DNA of 64,000 nt from Altererythrobacter sp. TH136 (GCF_007065885.1 NZ_CP041409.1:1054001-1118000), one strand, 5' to 3'; positions 55,645-64,000 are shown, numbered from the stretch's first letter. The notes: generated from the letters alone by a model not told the origin. Made by a program: numbers and translations.

Positions 55645-56922
55645 ATGAACGCCCCCTGGAAACCAACTCCCGGCAACCGCGATCCGTTCGCCGCGTTCAT
55701 CTGCGACGAAGCCGCGCTCGATACGCTGCGCCCGGTCGTGATCGAGCTCGGCTGGCAGCCCGAAAAGTGCGCCAAGGGCGGCTTGCGCAACGCAGTCCAG
55801 TCGCTCTCGGTGGCGGCCAGCCCGAACATCCTGATGGTCGATCTGTCGGAAAGCGGCGACCCGCTGAACGACATCAACGCGCTGGCCGAAGTGTGCGAGC
55901 CTGGAACCGTGGTGATCGCCGTTGGGCAAGTCAACGACGTGCGGCTCTACCGCGACCTGCTTGCGAGCGGGATCCACGACTACCTGCTGAAGCCGCTGTC
56001 GGCGAGCCAGTTGCGCGATGCGCTGAATCACGCCCAGGCGGTATTCGCGGCGCCCAAGGCAAACGACCCGGATGCGGCCAAGCGCCATATCTCGACCGCC
56101 GTGGTCGGCACGCGTGGGGGGGTCGGCGCCTCGACCATCGCGACATCGCTCGCGTGGCTGTTTTCGGCCGATCACAAGCTGCCGACGGCGCTGCTCGATC
56201 TCGACGTACACTTCGGCACGGGCGCATTGGCGCTCGACCTGGAGCCGGGCCGCGGCCTGACCGACGCAATCGACAACCCCAGCCGGATCGACGGGCTGTT
56301 CATCGAACGGGCCATGATCCGCGCGAACGACAACCTCGCGATCCTTTCGGCAGAGGCACCGATCAACTCGCCCCTGATGACCGATGGCAGCGCCTTCGTT
56401 CAGCTGGAGGAGGAATTCCGTCACGCGTTCGAAATGACGGTGATCGATCTTCCGCGGAACATGCTGATCAACTTCCCGCACCTGCTGGCCGACGTGAACG
56501 TAGTCATCCTGGCTACTGAAATGACGCTCGCCAGCGCGCGCGACACGATCCGCATTCTCAGCTGGCTCAAGAGCAACGCGGCGCATGCCCAGCCGGTCAT
56601 CGTCGCCAACAAGGTCCAGAACGGGGTGGCGGAGATCAGCAAGGCGGATTTCGAGGCTTCGATCGAGCGCAAGATCGACTTCTCCGTGCCGTACGATCTC
56701 AAGGCGGCGTCCAACGCTGCGAAGCTGGGCCAGACGTTCGCCGACGCGAACCGCGCCAGCAAGGCAAGCGCAGCCCTGCGGGAGCTCGCGGAACGGGTCA
56801 TTGGCGCCAGCGACGAGGAAGCGGTCGACGGTCCGGCGGGCAAGAAGTCCCTGCTCGGCAGCTTCGACTTCAAGTCGCTGCTGGCGAAGAAAGACAAGGC
56901 CGGCGCGCGGGCGGACGCCTGA
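55645..56922 (+). CDS. cpaE: Tad pilus localisation protein CpaE/TadZ
   Basis: A 425-aa protein: an N-terminal response-regulator-like domain (about 1-135, no clear phosphoacceptor), then a MinD/ParA-like ATPase with deviant Walker A GTRGGVGASTIATSLAW. The loop lacks the usual lysine, as in many CpaE/TadZ proteins. It places the pilus machine at a pole. Normally followed by cpaF; here 71 bases lead straight into tadB. Confidence 0.92.
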   Translation: MNAPWKPTPGNRDPFAAFICDEAALDTLRPVVIELGWQPEKCAKGGLRNAVQSLSVAASPNILMVDLSESGDPLNDINALAEVCEPGTVVIAVGQVNDVRLYRDLLASGIHDYLLKPLSASQLRDALNHAQAVFAAPKANDPDAAKRHISTAVVGTRGGVGASTIATSLAWLFSADHKLPTALLDLDVHFGTGALALDLEPGRGLTDAIDNPSRIDGLFIERAMIRANDNLAILSAEAPINSPLMTDGSAFVQLEEEFRHAFEMTVIDLPRNMLINFPHLLADVNVVILATEMTLASARDTIRILSWLKSNAAHAQPVIVANKVQNGVAEISKADFEASIERKIDFSVPYDLKAASNAAKLGQTFADANRASKASAALRELAERVIGASDEEAVDGPAGKKSLLGSFDFKSLLAKKDKAGARADA

Positions 56923-56993
56923 CCCCAGGGCGCTGCGCCGTCATCGGTGCGGCGACTGCGGGGCGGTATGGGAACGAGAGGCGGTAGGGTTCG

Positions 56994-57965
56994 ATGAGCA
57001 TTTTTCAGCTAATGCTGTTCGCCGGAGGCCTGATGGCTGTGCTGGCGCTCGGCTACACCGCCCTCGCCGGCCCGTCGGCTGCCAAGGAAGGCACGCGGCG
57101 GCTGCAGGCCGTGCGCTACCGCCACTCGGAAAGCACCGACACCAAGGTTGAATCGCAGCTCAAGAAGGCGATCGCCGCCCGCAAACCGAAGACTTTCAAG
57201 ATCGCAGGATCGGGGTCGCGCACGGAAGCACTCGCCGGGCGGCTGGACCGGACTGGCAAGTCGTGGACAATCACGCAGTATCTGTATGCCACGATGGGCA
57301 TCGCCCTGGCTGTCGCGGTCATCCTCTATCTGCGAACCGGCGCACCGATGCTGTCGCTGGGCGTCGGGCTGTTCGCCGGCGCCGGCATCCCGCACTTCGT
57401 GGTCAATTTCCACGTCAAGCGGCGGACCAACAGGTTCAATGCAAAGTTTCCCGACGCGATCGAGTTGCTGGTACGCGGCCTGCGCTCCGGCTTGCCGGTC
57501 ACCGAAACGCTGACGATCGTCTCTCACGAGGTTCCGGGACCTGTCGGCGAAGAGTTCAAGGCGATCACCGACCGTATCCGTGTGGGCCGGACGATGGAAG
57601 AAGCGCTGCAGGAAACCGCAGATCGCCTGGGGATCCCTGAATTCAACTTCTTCTGCATCACCCTGGCCATCCAGCGCGAAACCGGCGGCAACCTTGCCGA
57701 GACGCTGTCGAACCTCGCCGACGTGCTCCGCAAGCGCGGTCAGATGAAGCTGAAGATCAAGGCGATGAGCTCTGAATCCAAAGCGTCCGCCTACATCGTC
57801 GGTGCGCTGCCGTTCATCGTGTTCATCATGATCTGGTGGATCAACCCTGGCTATGTCGGCGGGTTTTTCACCGAGGACCGCCTCATCGTCGCCGGCTTGG
57901 GCGGAATGGTGTGGATGGGCATCGGCGTGTTCATCATGGCCAAGATGGTCAGCTTCGAAATCTAA
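56994..57965 (+). CDS. tadB: Tad inner-membrane protein TadB
   Basis: A 323-aa T2SF-domain protein with N-terminal and C-terminal membrane helices and the conserved domain RFNAKFPDAIELLVRGLRSG, then ETGGNLAETLSNLADVLR. It forms the inner-membrane platform with TadC. ATG 56994 has GAGAGGCGG upstream. Confidence 0.93.
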   Translation: MSIFQLMLFAGGLMAVLALGYTALAGPSAAKEGTRRLQAVRYRHSESTDTKVESQLKKAIAARKPKTFKIAGSGSRTEALAGRLDRTGKSWTITQYLYATMGIALAVAVILYLRTGAPMLSLGVGLFAGAGIPHFVVNFHVKRRTNRFNAKFPDAIELLVRGLRSGLPVTETLTIVSHEVPGPVGEEFKAITDRIRVGRTMEEALQETADRLGIPEFNFFCITLAIQRETGGNLAETLSNLADVLRKRGQMKLKIKAMSSESKASAYIVGALPFIVFIMIWWINPGYVGGFFTEDRLIVAGLGGMVWMGIGVFIMAKMVSFEI

Positions 57966-57979
57966 CTGAGCAGGCAGCC

Positions 57980-58990
57980 ATGATCAGCAACGCACCCGGA
58001 CCCACGCTTCTCGGCTTCGACGTGATCTTCGTCGGCACGATGCTTGCGGGCGTCGCCGCCTTCGCCATGATCCTGGCGATCTATGCCGCGGTTACGGTCA
58101 AGGATCCCATGGCCAAGCGCGTCAAGGCTCTCGGCGCCCGGCGCGAGGAGCTGAAGGCGGGTGTGGTCAAGGCCAATGCCCGCAAGCGCGCCAGCCTGGT
58201 CCGCCGCTCGGACTCGACCGACAAGGTCAAGGAGACGCTGGCGAACCTCAAGGTACTCCAGCAGAGCCAGCTCGAGGTCATCCAGCAAAAGCTCGCCTGG
58301 GCCGGTTACCGCAACAAGGAACTGGCGGTCTACATCATCGGGGCGCGGGCCATCGTGCCGGTCGTCATGGGTATTCTGGCGTTCGTTTTTATCTACGCGC
58401 TCAACGCGTTTCCCGAATGGGGCGACATGAAGCGGCTGTTCGCGCTCTCCGCCGCTGTCGGCCTCGGCTACAAGGCGCCCGAAATCTACCTCAAGAACAA
58501 GGCCGGCAAGCGGACCGACGCGATCCGCAAGGGCCTGCCCGATGCGCTCGACCTGCTGGTGATCTGCGCCGAAGCCGGCCTGACCGTCGATGCCGCGTTC
58601 AACCGCGTGGCGAAGGAACTGGGCCGGGCCTATCCCGAACTGGGGGACGAGTTCGCCCTGACCGCGATCGAGCTGTCGTTCCTCAACGAACGCAAGATGG
58701 CGTTCAACAACCTCGCCTACCGGTGCAACCTCGATGCGGTGAAGGGCGTGGTCACCACCATGATCCAGACCGAGCGTTACGGTACCCCGCTCGCCAGTGC
58801 ACTGCGCGTGCTGTCGGCCGAGTTCCGTAACGAGCGGATGATGCGCGCCGAAGAAAAGGCCGCGCGGCTTCCCGCGATCATGACGGTCCCGCTGATCCTG
58901 TTCATCCTGCCGACGCTGTTCATCGTCATCCTGGGCCCGGCGGCCTGTTCGATCGGCGATGCGTTCTCCGGCGGCGGCCCCGGCAAGTAA
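57980..58990 (+). CDS. tadC: Tad inner-membrane protein TadC
   Basis: A 336-aa second T2SF platform protein with four hydrophobic segments; core RKGLPDALDLLVICAEAGLT and ERYGTPLASALRVLS. ATG 57980, 14 bases after tadB. The locus stops here at a terminator; no tadD, tadE, tadF or tadG follows. Confidence 0.92.
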   Translation: MISNAPGPTLLGFDVIFVGTMLAGVAAFAMILAIYAAVTVKDPMAKRVKALGARREELKAGVVKANARKRASLVRRSDSTDKVKETLANLKVLQQSQLEVIQQKLAWAGYRNKELAVYIIGARAIVPVVMGILAFVFIYALNAFPEWGDMKRLFALSAAVGLGYKAPEIYLKNKAGKRTDAIRKGLPDALDLLVICAEAGLTVDAAFNRVAKELGRAYPELGDEFALTAIELSFLNERKMAFNNLAYRCNLDAVKGVVTTMIQTERYGTPLASALRVLSAEFRNERMMRAEEKAARLPAIMTVPLILFILPTLFIVILGPAACSIGDAFSGGGPGK

Positions 58991-59001
58991 CCGGCGGCAC
59001 G

Positions 59002-59026
59002 GGCGGGCCTGCTAGTCAGGCCCGCC
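59002..59026. terminator. Bidirectional hairpin between tadC and the MarR gene
   Basis: A perfect 9-bp GC stem (59002-59010 with 59018-59026) and 7-base loop lie 11 bases past the tadC stop; the MarR stop codon falls within the loop. It suits transcripts from both sides. Confidence 0.55.
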
Positions 59027-59491
59027 GGCCGCGCTTTGGTGGCCAAGTTCGGCCGATGCTTCGCGCAAACGGGTGAGGAGGCGCGCGAACGCCTCGCGAT
59101 CCTCGGCCGAGAACCGCTCGAACAGGCGCTCCTCCATCGCCAGTGCGAGCGGCATGATCCGCCCGTGCATCGCCCGCCCCTCCTCGGTCAGCGCCAAGTG
59201 ATGCGAGCGGCCGTCGCGTTCGTTGGCGATGCGGGCAGCGAGGGCGCGGTCCTCCAGCGCCTTGCACGCCCGGTTCACCGCCACCTTGTCCATCAACGTC
59301 GCGCTGGTCAGTTCGCGCTGCGTGAGAGCGCCTGCGTCCCCCAGCACGGCCATCACACGCCATTCCGGAATGCGCAGCCCGAATTGCGCGCGGTATGCAT
59401 CGGCGACCCGGCCACTGACCGCGTTCGACGTGACCGACAGCAGGTACGGCAGGAAATCCGCCAGGCGCGCAGGGACAGGGGAGAGGGTCAT
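59012..59491 (-). CDS. MarR family transcriptional regulator
   Basis: A 159-aa winged-helix regulator; the DNA-binding part is PEWRVMAVLGDAGALTQREL and DKVAVNRACKALEDRAL, with wing RDGRSHHLALTEEG. ATG 59491 chosen; longer frames upstream lack similarity. It lies downstream of the crotonase gene on the same strand and is a candidate regulator of that module. Confidence 0.9.
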   Translation of the reverse strand: MTLSPVPARLADFLPYLLSVTSNAVSGRVADAYRAQFGLRIPEWRVMAVLGDAGALTQRELTSATLMDKVAVNRACKALEDRALAARIANERDGRSHHLALTEEGRAMHGRIMPLALAMEERLFERFSAEDREAFARLLTRLREASAELGHQSAAGGPD

Positions 59492-59534
59492 CTGGTACCG
59501 GTTTCTACGGCAACCATCGCGGCAAGCAAGCGCG

Positions 59535-60407
59535 TCACGCGTATCCGGGCTGCTCCCACCAGGGATAGAAGTCCGGCATGTCGCCGCTGACCGTGTCCGG
59601 ATAATTCGGCGCGCGCTTTTCGAGGAAACTGTCGATCCCCTCGCGCGCATCGGCGCTGCGGCTGAGGCGATAGATCGCGCGGCTGTCGATCCGGTGCGCC
59701 ATCATCGGGTGTTCGGTGGCGGGCAGGCGCCACAGCATCGCGCGGGTCATTGCCACCGACACCGCCGAGGTGTTGTCGGCGATCTCGCCCACCAGGGCCA
59801 GCGCGGCGTCCATCAGTTCGCCTTGGGCGTGAACCGATCGCACCAGCCCTTTCGTCAGTGCTTCCTGCGCATCGAACAGCCGGCCGGTCATGCACCATTC
59901 GAGCGCGGTGGGCGTTCCGACGATCCGCGGCAGGAACCAGCTGGAGGCCGCTTCGGGCACGATCCCGCGCCGCGCGAAGACGAAGCCATAGCGCGCGTTG
60001 TCGGACGCAAGGCGGATGTCCATCGGCAGCTGCATCGTGATGCCCACGCCCACCGCCACGCCGTTGCAGGCGGAGATCAGCGGTTTCTTGCTGTCGAACA
60101 GGCGCAGCGTCAGCCGCCCGCCACCGTCGCGCACGCGCTCGTCCGACAGGTCCTCGACCGGCTGCGGATCGGAGAACACATGGCCCCCACCCTCCGGCGT
60201 CAAGTCCGCGCCGGCGCAGAACGCTCGTTCCCCGCTCCCGGTGAACACCACTGCGCGGACCCGGTCGTCGGCGTCGGCTTCGTCCATTGCGGCGATGATC
60301 TCGTCCATCATCGTGCGGGTGAAGGCGTTCATCTTTTCCGGGCGGTTCAGCGTGATGATCGCCGCGGGCCCTTGCACTTCATACGTGATCTGCGTGGCGT
60401 TGGTCAT
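59535..60407 (-). CDS. Crotonase/enoyl-CoA hydratase family protein
   Basis: A 290-aa crotonase with RAFCAGADLTPEGGG (oxyanion hole) and FARRGIVPEAASSWFLPRI. The first hydratase glutamate (CELAM in the valine-operon paralogue) is replaced by GVGITMQL, so it may act as an isomerase or on unusual substrates. A repeat element sits upstream. It lies between an SDR/thiolase pair and MarR. Confidence 0.88.
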   Translation of the reverse strand: MTNATQITYEVQGPAAIITLNRPEKMNAFTRTMMDEIIAAMDEADADDRVRAVVFTGSGERAFCAGADLTPEGGGHVFSDPQPVEDLSDERVRDGGGRLTLRLFDSKKPLISACNGVAVGVGITMQLPMDIRLASDNARYGFVFARRGIVPEAASSWFLPRIVGTPTALEWCMTGRLFDAQEALTKGLVRSVHAQGELMDAALALVGEIADNTSAVSVAMTRAMLWRLPATEHPMMAHRIDSRAIYRLSRSADAREGIDSFLEKRAPNYPDTVSGDMPDFYPWWEQPGYA

Positions 60408-60434
60408 GCGCGGGCCTCTCTCTGGCTGGTGAAA

Positions 60435-60452
60435 GTGTCACACGTGTCACAC
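60435..60452. promoter_or_regulatory. Tandem 9-bp repeat upstream of the crotonase gene
   Basis: GTGTCACAC occurs twice head to tail, with an ACACGTGT palindrome at the join, 28 bases before the crotonase start. This is a candidate operator for a MarR- or TetR-type repressor. Confidence 0.4.
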
Positions 60453-60465
60453 TGTTCAGGACAAG

Positions 60466-60515
60466 AAAAACCGGCGCCTCCCATCTCGCGGGTCAATGCG
60501 AGGAGGAGGCGCCGG
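60466..60515 (-). terminator. Rho-independent terminator after the SDR gene
   Basis: An 11-bp outer stem (60471-60481 with 60505-60515) encloses an inner 5-bp stem (60485-60489 with 60498-60502). On the minus strand it is followed by TTTTTCTT. It ends the thiolase-SDR transcript and separates it from the crotonase promoter. Confidence 0.8.
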
Positions 60516-60583
60516 CAAATGGTCATCGGTGCGGGTCTAGCGCGACCGGGGTCATGTAGGAAAGCGCCGCAGCGCCATCCCGA

Positions 60584-61366
60584 TCAACGCGGGGCCATGC
60601 GGATCCCGCCGTCGAGGCGGACATCCTCGCCGTTGAAGTAACCGCACTCGATCATGGTCATGGCCAGCATCGCGTACTCTTCCGCGTTGCCGAGACGCTT
60701 GGGGAACGGCACGCTGGCGGCCAGCGCATCCTTCACCTGCTGCGGCGCCGCGTTCATCAGCGGCGTGTTGAAGATGCCCGGCAGGATGGTGTTCACGCGG
60801 ATACCTTCGCTCATCAGATCGCGGGCGATGGGGAGCGTCATGCCGACCACCCCGCCCTTCGACGCCGAATAGGCCGCCTGGCCGATCTGGCCGTCCTCGG
60901 CCGCGACCGACGCGGTGTTGACGATCGCGCCGCGCTCGCCATCTTCCTGCGGCTCCAGCGTCAGCATCCCGGCGGCCGACTTGGCGATGCAGCGGAACGT
61001 GCCGACGAGGTTGATCTGGATGATCCAGTTGAACGCATCGAGCGGGAAATGCTTGATGCTGCCATCGGTCTTGGACCGGCTGGCGGTCTTGATCGCGTTG
61101 CCGGTGCCCGCGCAGTTGACCAGGATCCGTTCCTGCCCGTGCGCGGCGCGCGCCTTCTCGAACCCTGCATCCACCGAAGCGTCGTCGGTCACGTTCACTT
61201 CGCAGAACACGCCGCCGATCTCACGGGCGACTTCCTCGCCCTTCTCCGCCTGCAGGTCGAAGATCGCGACCTTCGCGCCCTTGGCCGCGAGCGCGCGCGC
61301 GGTGGCCGCGCCAAGGCCGGATGCGCCGCCGGTCACGACGGCGGCGGTGTTGCTATCGACTATCAT
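60584..61366 (-). CDS. SDR, 3-hydroxyacyl-CoA dehydrogenase type 2-like
   Basis: A 260-aa short-chain dehydrogenase like HSD10/HSD17B10. The NAD loop TGGASGLGAATARALA, VNCAGTGN, tetrad Asn in IQINLVGTFR and active site NTASVAAEDGQIGQAAYSASK are all intact. With the thiolase it would form the last two steps of beta-oxidation. ATG 61366, 24 bases after the thiolase stop. Confidence 0.92.
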   Translation of the reverse strand: MIVDSNTAAVVTGGASGLGAATARALAAKGAKVAIFDLQAEKGEEVAREIGGVFCEVNVTDDASVDAGFEKARAAHGQERILVNCAGTGNAIKTASRSKTDGSIKHFPLDAFNWIIQINLVGTFRCIAKSAAGMLTLEPQEDGERGAIVNTASVAAEDGQIGQAAYSASKGGVVGMTLPIARDLMSEGIRVNTILPGIFNTPLMNAAPQQVKDALAASVPFPKRLGNAEEYAMLAMTMIECGYFNGEDVRLDGGIRMAPR

Positions 61367-61390
61367 GTAACTCTCCCGATTGAATGAAAC

Positions 61391-62563
61391 TCAGACCGCT
61401 TCGATGATGGTCACGTTGGCGACGCCGCCGCCTTCGCACATCGTCTGCAGGCCGTACTTCTTGCCGCGCGCCTGAAGCGCGTTGAGCAGGGTCGCCATCA
61501 GCTTGGTACCGCTGGCGCCGAGCGGGTGGCCGAGCGCGATCGCGCCGCCGTTGACGTTCAGCTTGTCCGGATCAGCACCGGTGTGCTTGAGCCACGCGAG
61601 CGGGACCGATGCGAACGCCTCGTTCACCTCGTAGAGGTCGATGTCACCGATCGTCAGCCCGGCGCGCTTCAGCGCCTTGTCGGTCGCGAACAGCGGCTCT
61701 TCCAGCATGATCACCGGATCGCCGGCGGTCACGGTCAGCGTGTGGATGCGCGCGCGGGGCGTGAGGCCGAGTTCCTTCAGCGCGGCCTCGGATACGATCA
61801 GCGCCGCGCTCGATCCATCACAGATCTGGCTGGACGTCGCCGCGGTCAGCTTGCCGCCTTCCTTGAGCAGCTTCACCCCGGCGATGCTTTCGGGCGTCGC
61901 GTCAAAGCGGATGCCCTCATCGGTCGTGTGCTGCGCCTCTCCGTCGGGCGTCTGGATGGTGATCGGCACGATCTCGCGCTGGAACGCGCCGCTTTCCGTC
62001 GCGGCGATTGCCTTGCGGTGGCTTTCGTAAGCGAAGCGGTCGAGGTCTTCCTTGGAAAAACCGTACTTGTCGGCGATCATCTCGGCCCCGGCGAACTGCG
62101 ACCACATGATGCCGGGGAACTTCGCCTCGAGGCCGGGCGATTTGTAGTGCCCCATCCCTTCCTTCATGTGAAAGGTCGCGCTGGTGCCCATGGGCACCCG
62201 GCTCATGCTTTCGATGCCGGCCGCGATCACCGCGTCCTGCGTCCCGCTCATCACCGCTTGTGCTGCGAACTGGATCGCCTGCTGGGACGATCCGCACTGG
62301 CGGTCGATCGTCACCGCAGGTGTCGATTGTGGCAACAGTTTGGACGCGAGCACGGCGTGGCGGCCGACCTGCATCGACTGCTCGCCCGCCTGCGTCACGC
62401 AGCCCATGACGACGTCGTCCACGCGCGACGGGTCGATCCCCGTGCGGCTGACCAGCGCATCAAGCGAAGCGGCGGCGAGGTCCACGGGGTGAACGCCGGC
62501 GAGCTTGCCGCCGCGGCGACCGCCGGCGGTGCGCACGGCATCGACGATGTAGGCAGTGGTCAT
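61391..62563 (-). CDS. Acetyl-CoA acyltransferase (thiolase)
   Basis: A 390-aa thiolase. The nucleophilic Cys is in TIDRQCGSSQQAIQ, the active-site His in NGGAIALGHPLGASG, and the second Cys in TMCEGGGVANVTI. No signal. ATG 62563 (MTTAYIVDAVRTAGG) is clear. Divergent from the 2OG oxygenase gene with a 129-base shared promoter region. Confidence 0.94.
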   Translation of the reverse strand: MTTAYIVDAVRTAGGRRGGKLAGVHPVDLAAASLDALVSRTGIDPSRVDDVVMGCVTQAGEQSMQVGRHAVLASKLLPQSTPAVTIDRQCGSSQQAIQFAAQAVMSGTQDAVIAAGIESMSRVPMGTSATFHMKEGMGHYKSPGLEAKFPGIMWSQFAGAEMIADKYGFSKEDLDRFAYESHRKAIAATESGAFQREIVPITIQTPDGEAQHTTDEGIRFDATPESIAGVKLLKEGGKLTAATSSQICDGSSAALIVSEAALKELGLTPRARIHTLTVTAGDPVIMLEEPLFATDKALKRAGLTIGDIDLYEVNEAFASVPLAWLKHTGADPDKLNVNGGAIALGHPLGASGTKLMATLLNALQARGKKYGLQTMCEGGGVANVTIIEAV

Positions 62564-62692
62564 GTTGATCTCCGTATCGATTGGCAACCGACCTATGGGA
62601 AGTTTCGCGCAGGTCAAGCCTCGACCCGGTCGCTTGCCAAGCATCCTGCCCAGCGCCAAAAGACCAGCCTTGGACCAACCTGTGATCCCGCA

Positions 62693-63433
62693 ATGAAAAA
62701 GCTGTTCGAGATCAATCCCGCGCTTGATCGAGCGGCTTGCGCGCGGCGCTTCGCGGAGCGCGGCCGGGTGCAGGTGCGCGACGTCCTGACGCCGGAAACG
62801 GCGGAAGAAGTGGCCGGCATCCTGCGCCGCAGAACCCGGTGGGGACTGGCGACGCGGGGCGGCGATGGCGAGGCGACGCCGCCTGTCAGCCTGCGTGCGC
62901 ACGAACTCGCCGCGCCGGGCGGCGGGGAGCGCGCGAACAAGGCGGCGCTCGCCGCGCACGCCGCCTCGGCGCGCGGCGACTATGGCTTCCGCTTTGCGCA
63001 CTATCCGATGGTCGATGCGCTGCAGAACCGGTGGGAACCGGACGGCCCGCACGAACTGCTGCTGGAATACCTCAACGCACCCGACTTTCTGCAGCTGGCG
63101 CGCGATGTGACGGGCATCGACAGCCTGGTGAAGGCCGATGGGCAAGCGACGCTGTACGCGCCCAATCATTACCTCGGCCGCCATATCGACAGCCACGTCG
63201 CGGAAGGCTGGCGGATCGCCTACGTCCTCAATTTCGCACCGCAGGACTGGCATCCCGACTGGGGCGGCTACCTGTTGTTTCTCGACGATGAAGGCGACGT
63301 GGTCGAGGGGTTTCGCCCCCGGTTCAACGCGCTTAACCTGTTTGCCGTCCCGCAGAGCCATCTGGTCAGCTATGTTCCGCCGTTCGCGCCGCTCGGGCGG
63401 CTGGCAATCACCGGCTGGCTTCGCGACCGGTGA
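62693..63433 (+). CDS. 2OG-Fe(II) oxygenase (prolyl hydroxylase-like)
   Basis: A 246-aa double-stranded beta-helix oxygenase. The Fe ligands are likely HID in GRHIDSHVAEGWRIAYVLNF and the His of PQSHLVSYVPP, with the 2OG-binding Arg near GRLAITGWLRD. It would hydroxylate an amino-acid side chain, possibly proline in a protein. The stop overlaps the TPR gene (GTGA). Confidence 0.85.
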   Translation: MKKLFEINPALDRAACARRFAERGRVQVRDVLTPETAEEVAGILRRRTRWGLATRGGDGEATPPVSLRAHELAAPGGGERANKAALAAHAASARGDYGFRFAHYPMVDALQNRWEPDGPHELLLEYLNAPDFLQLARDVTGIDSLVKADGQATLYAPNHYLGRHIDSHVAEGWRIAYVLNFAPQDWHPDWGGYLLFLDDEGDVVEGFRPRFNALNLFAVPQSHLVSYVPPFAPLGRLAITGWLRDR

Positions 63434-64000
63434 CCGGCTTGGCAGACGAAGCGCGCCGACAGGCGGGCGCTGCCGCCGCCGCCGGCGATCCCTTGCAAGC
63501 CTTCCGGTTGCTCGAAGCCGCCGCCCGCCAGCGAGGCTCCGACGCGCCGCTGTGGAACAGCGCGGGCAACGCCGCGATGCGCGCAGGGCAGGTGGAAGAT
63601 GCCGCCGCCGCGTTCGGCCGCGCGGTCGACGCCGATCCGGCATCGCTCGAATACGCGATCAACCATGCCATCGCGCTGGGCCGGTGCGGACGCGACCAAG
63701 CCGCGATCGACGCGTTGGTGCACCATGCCGCCGCCGGCGCGCGCGATGCGCGGTATTGTTCCGTCAGGGCGGCGCGCGCGCTCGCGCTTGGCCAGCGGGC
63801 GGAAGCCGCGCGCTGGTATGATGCGGCGCTGGCGGCGGAGCCGGGCCACGCCCGCGCCACCCTGGGACGCGCCCGGGTGGCGCTGGAGCGAGCGGAGCCG
63901 GATGCGGTCGAGCAATTCGAGCGGGCGATCGCGGCGCAACCCGGCGACCGCGAACGGTGGCTCGGCAAGGCGCAGGCGCTCGAAGCGGATGCCCGGTTTG
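63430..64000 (+). CDS. TPR protein, N-terminal part (cut by window edge)
   Basis: Open to the right edge, 190 residues visible. Tetratricopeptide-like repeats of about 34 residues are seen, for example LWNSAGNAAMRAGQVEDAAA and FGRAVDADPAS, then RWYDAALAAEPGHARATLG. Such N-termini often precede sulfotransferase or hydroxylase domains; the rest is out of view. GTG 63430 is coupled to the oxygenase. Confidence 0.75.
   Translation, partial: MTGLADEARRQAGAAAAAGDPLQAFRLLEAAARQRGSDAPLWNSAGNAAMRAGQVEDAAAAFGRAVDADPASLEYAINHAIALGRCGRDQAAIDALVHHAAAGARDARYCSVRAARALALGQRAEAARWYDAALAAEPGHARATLGRARVALERAEPDAVEQFERAIAAQPGDRERWLGKAQALEADARF

Noticed and set aside
54535-56586. A very long open frame (over 680 codons) on the minus strand opposite cpaC-cpaD-cpaE
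   Set aside because: It lies antisense to three well-supported tad genes and its translation is Arg/His/Gly-rich with no family motif. In GC-rich DNA such frames arise as mirror images of real genes.

Overview
The window is GC-rich, densely packed chromosomal DNA from an alphaproteobacterium, almost certainly of the order Sphingomonadales and probably an Erythrobacteraceae/Sphingomonadaceae relative. The reasons are a crtY-crtI-crtB carotenoid block, the argS-SPOR-nagZ-scpAB-tatABC and ispH-thrB-rnhA gene orders, many small sphingomonad-type lipoproteins, and GGAAC-N16/17-GTT promoters of the EcfG general stress response type. Genus assignment is inference. I see no insertion sequence, prophage, CRISPR array or rRNA operon. 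There is one tRNA gene, tRNA-Gly(CCC), near 33.8 kb.

Layout. 0-7.4 kb: metabolic and housekeeping genes (selO, an astD-like dehydrogenase, rarD, pyrC, ygfZ) with small envelope proteins. 7.4-13.6 kb: small stress and envelope genes (COG3650 lipoprotein, cold-shock protein, DUF4142 lipoprotein, PEBP/YbhB protein, DUF188 protein, two tiny hydrophilic proteins) plus a broken DUF962/Mpo1-like gene. 13.6-17.4 kb: thiC behind a TPP riboswitch, and a Baeyer-Villiger-type monooxygenase. 17.5-22.9 kb: a MipA/OmpV porin-like protein divergent from crtY-crtI-LOG-crtB. 22.9-26.4 kb: a two-subunit biotin-dependent acyl-CoA carboxylase. 26.4-33.7 kb: MFS exporter, dinB, NUDIX, pgl, a GD-motif membrane protein, a PhoX-like Tat substrate, a divergent SDR and an alpha/beta hydrolase. 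34.0-40.0 kb: a valine catabolic operon (mmsA, lipoprotein, acyl-CoA dehydrogenase, 3-hydroxyisobutyryl-CoA hydrolase, enoyl-CoA hydratase, mmsB). 40.0-47.1 kb, minus strand: argS-SPOR-nagZ-scpA-scpB-tatA-tatB-tatC. 47.2-51.6 kb: ispH-thrB-rnhA convergent with a DadA/DauA-like oxidase and a hydrolase that seems to start at ATT. 51.7-59.0 kb: a Tad/Cpa pilus locus, cpaA-B-C-D-E-tadB-tadC, lacking the CpaF ATPase gene and any Flp pilin. 59.0-62.6 kb: MarR regulator, crotonase, SDR and thiolase, a beta-oxidation-like module. 62.7-64 kb: a 2OG-Fe(II) oxygenase and the start of a TPR protein.

How it fits together. The valine operon covers every step from isobutyryl-CoA to propionyl-CoA. The carotenoid genes suffice for phytoene to beta-carotene if GGPP is made elsewhere, and IspH supplies isoprenoid precursors. 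The Tat translocase would export the PhoX-like protein. Three envelope genes (DUF4142, PEBP, MipA) carry EcfG-type promoters, pointing to a general-stress regulon of envelope proteins. No large novel defence or biosynthetic system is evident. The most unusual points are the Tad locus without its ATPase, a LOG-family enzyme inside the carotenoid operon, a probable ATT start codon, and an SDR that has lost a tetrad residue.
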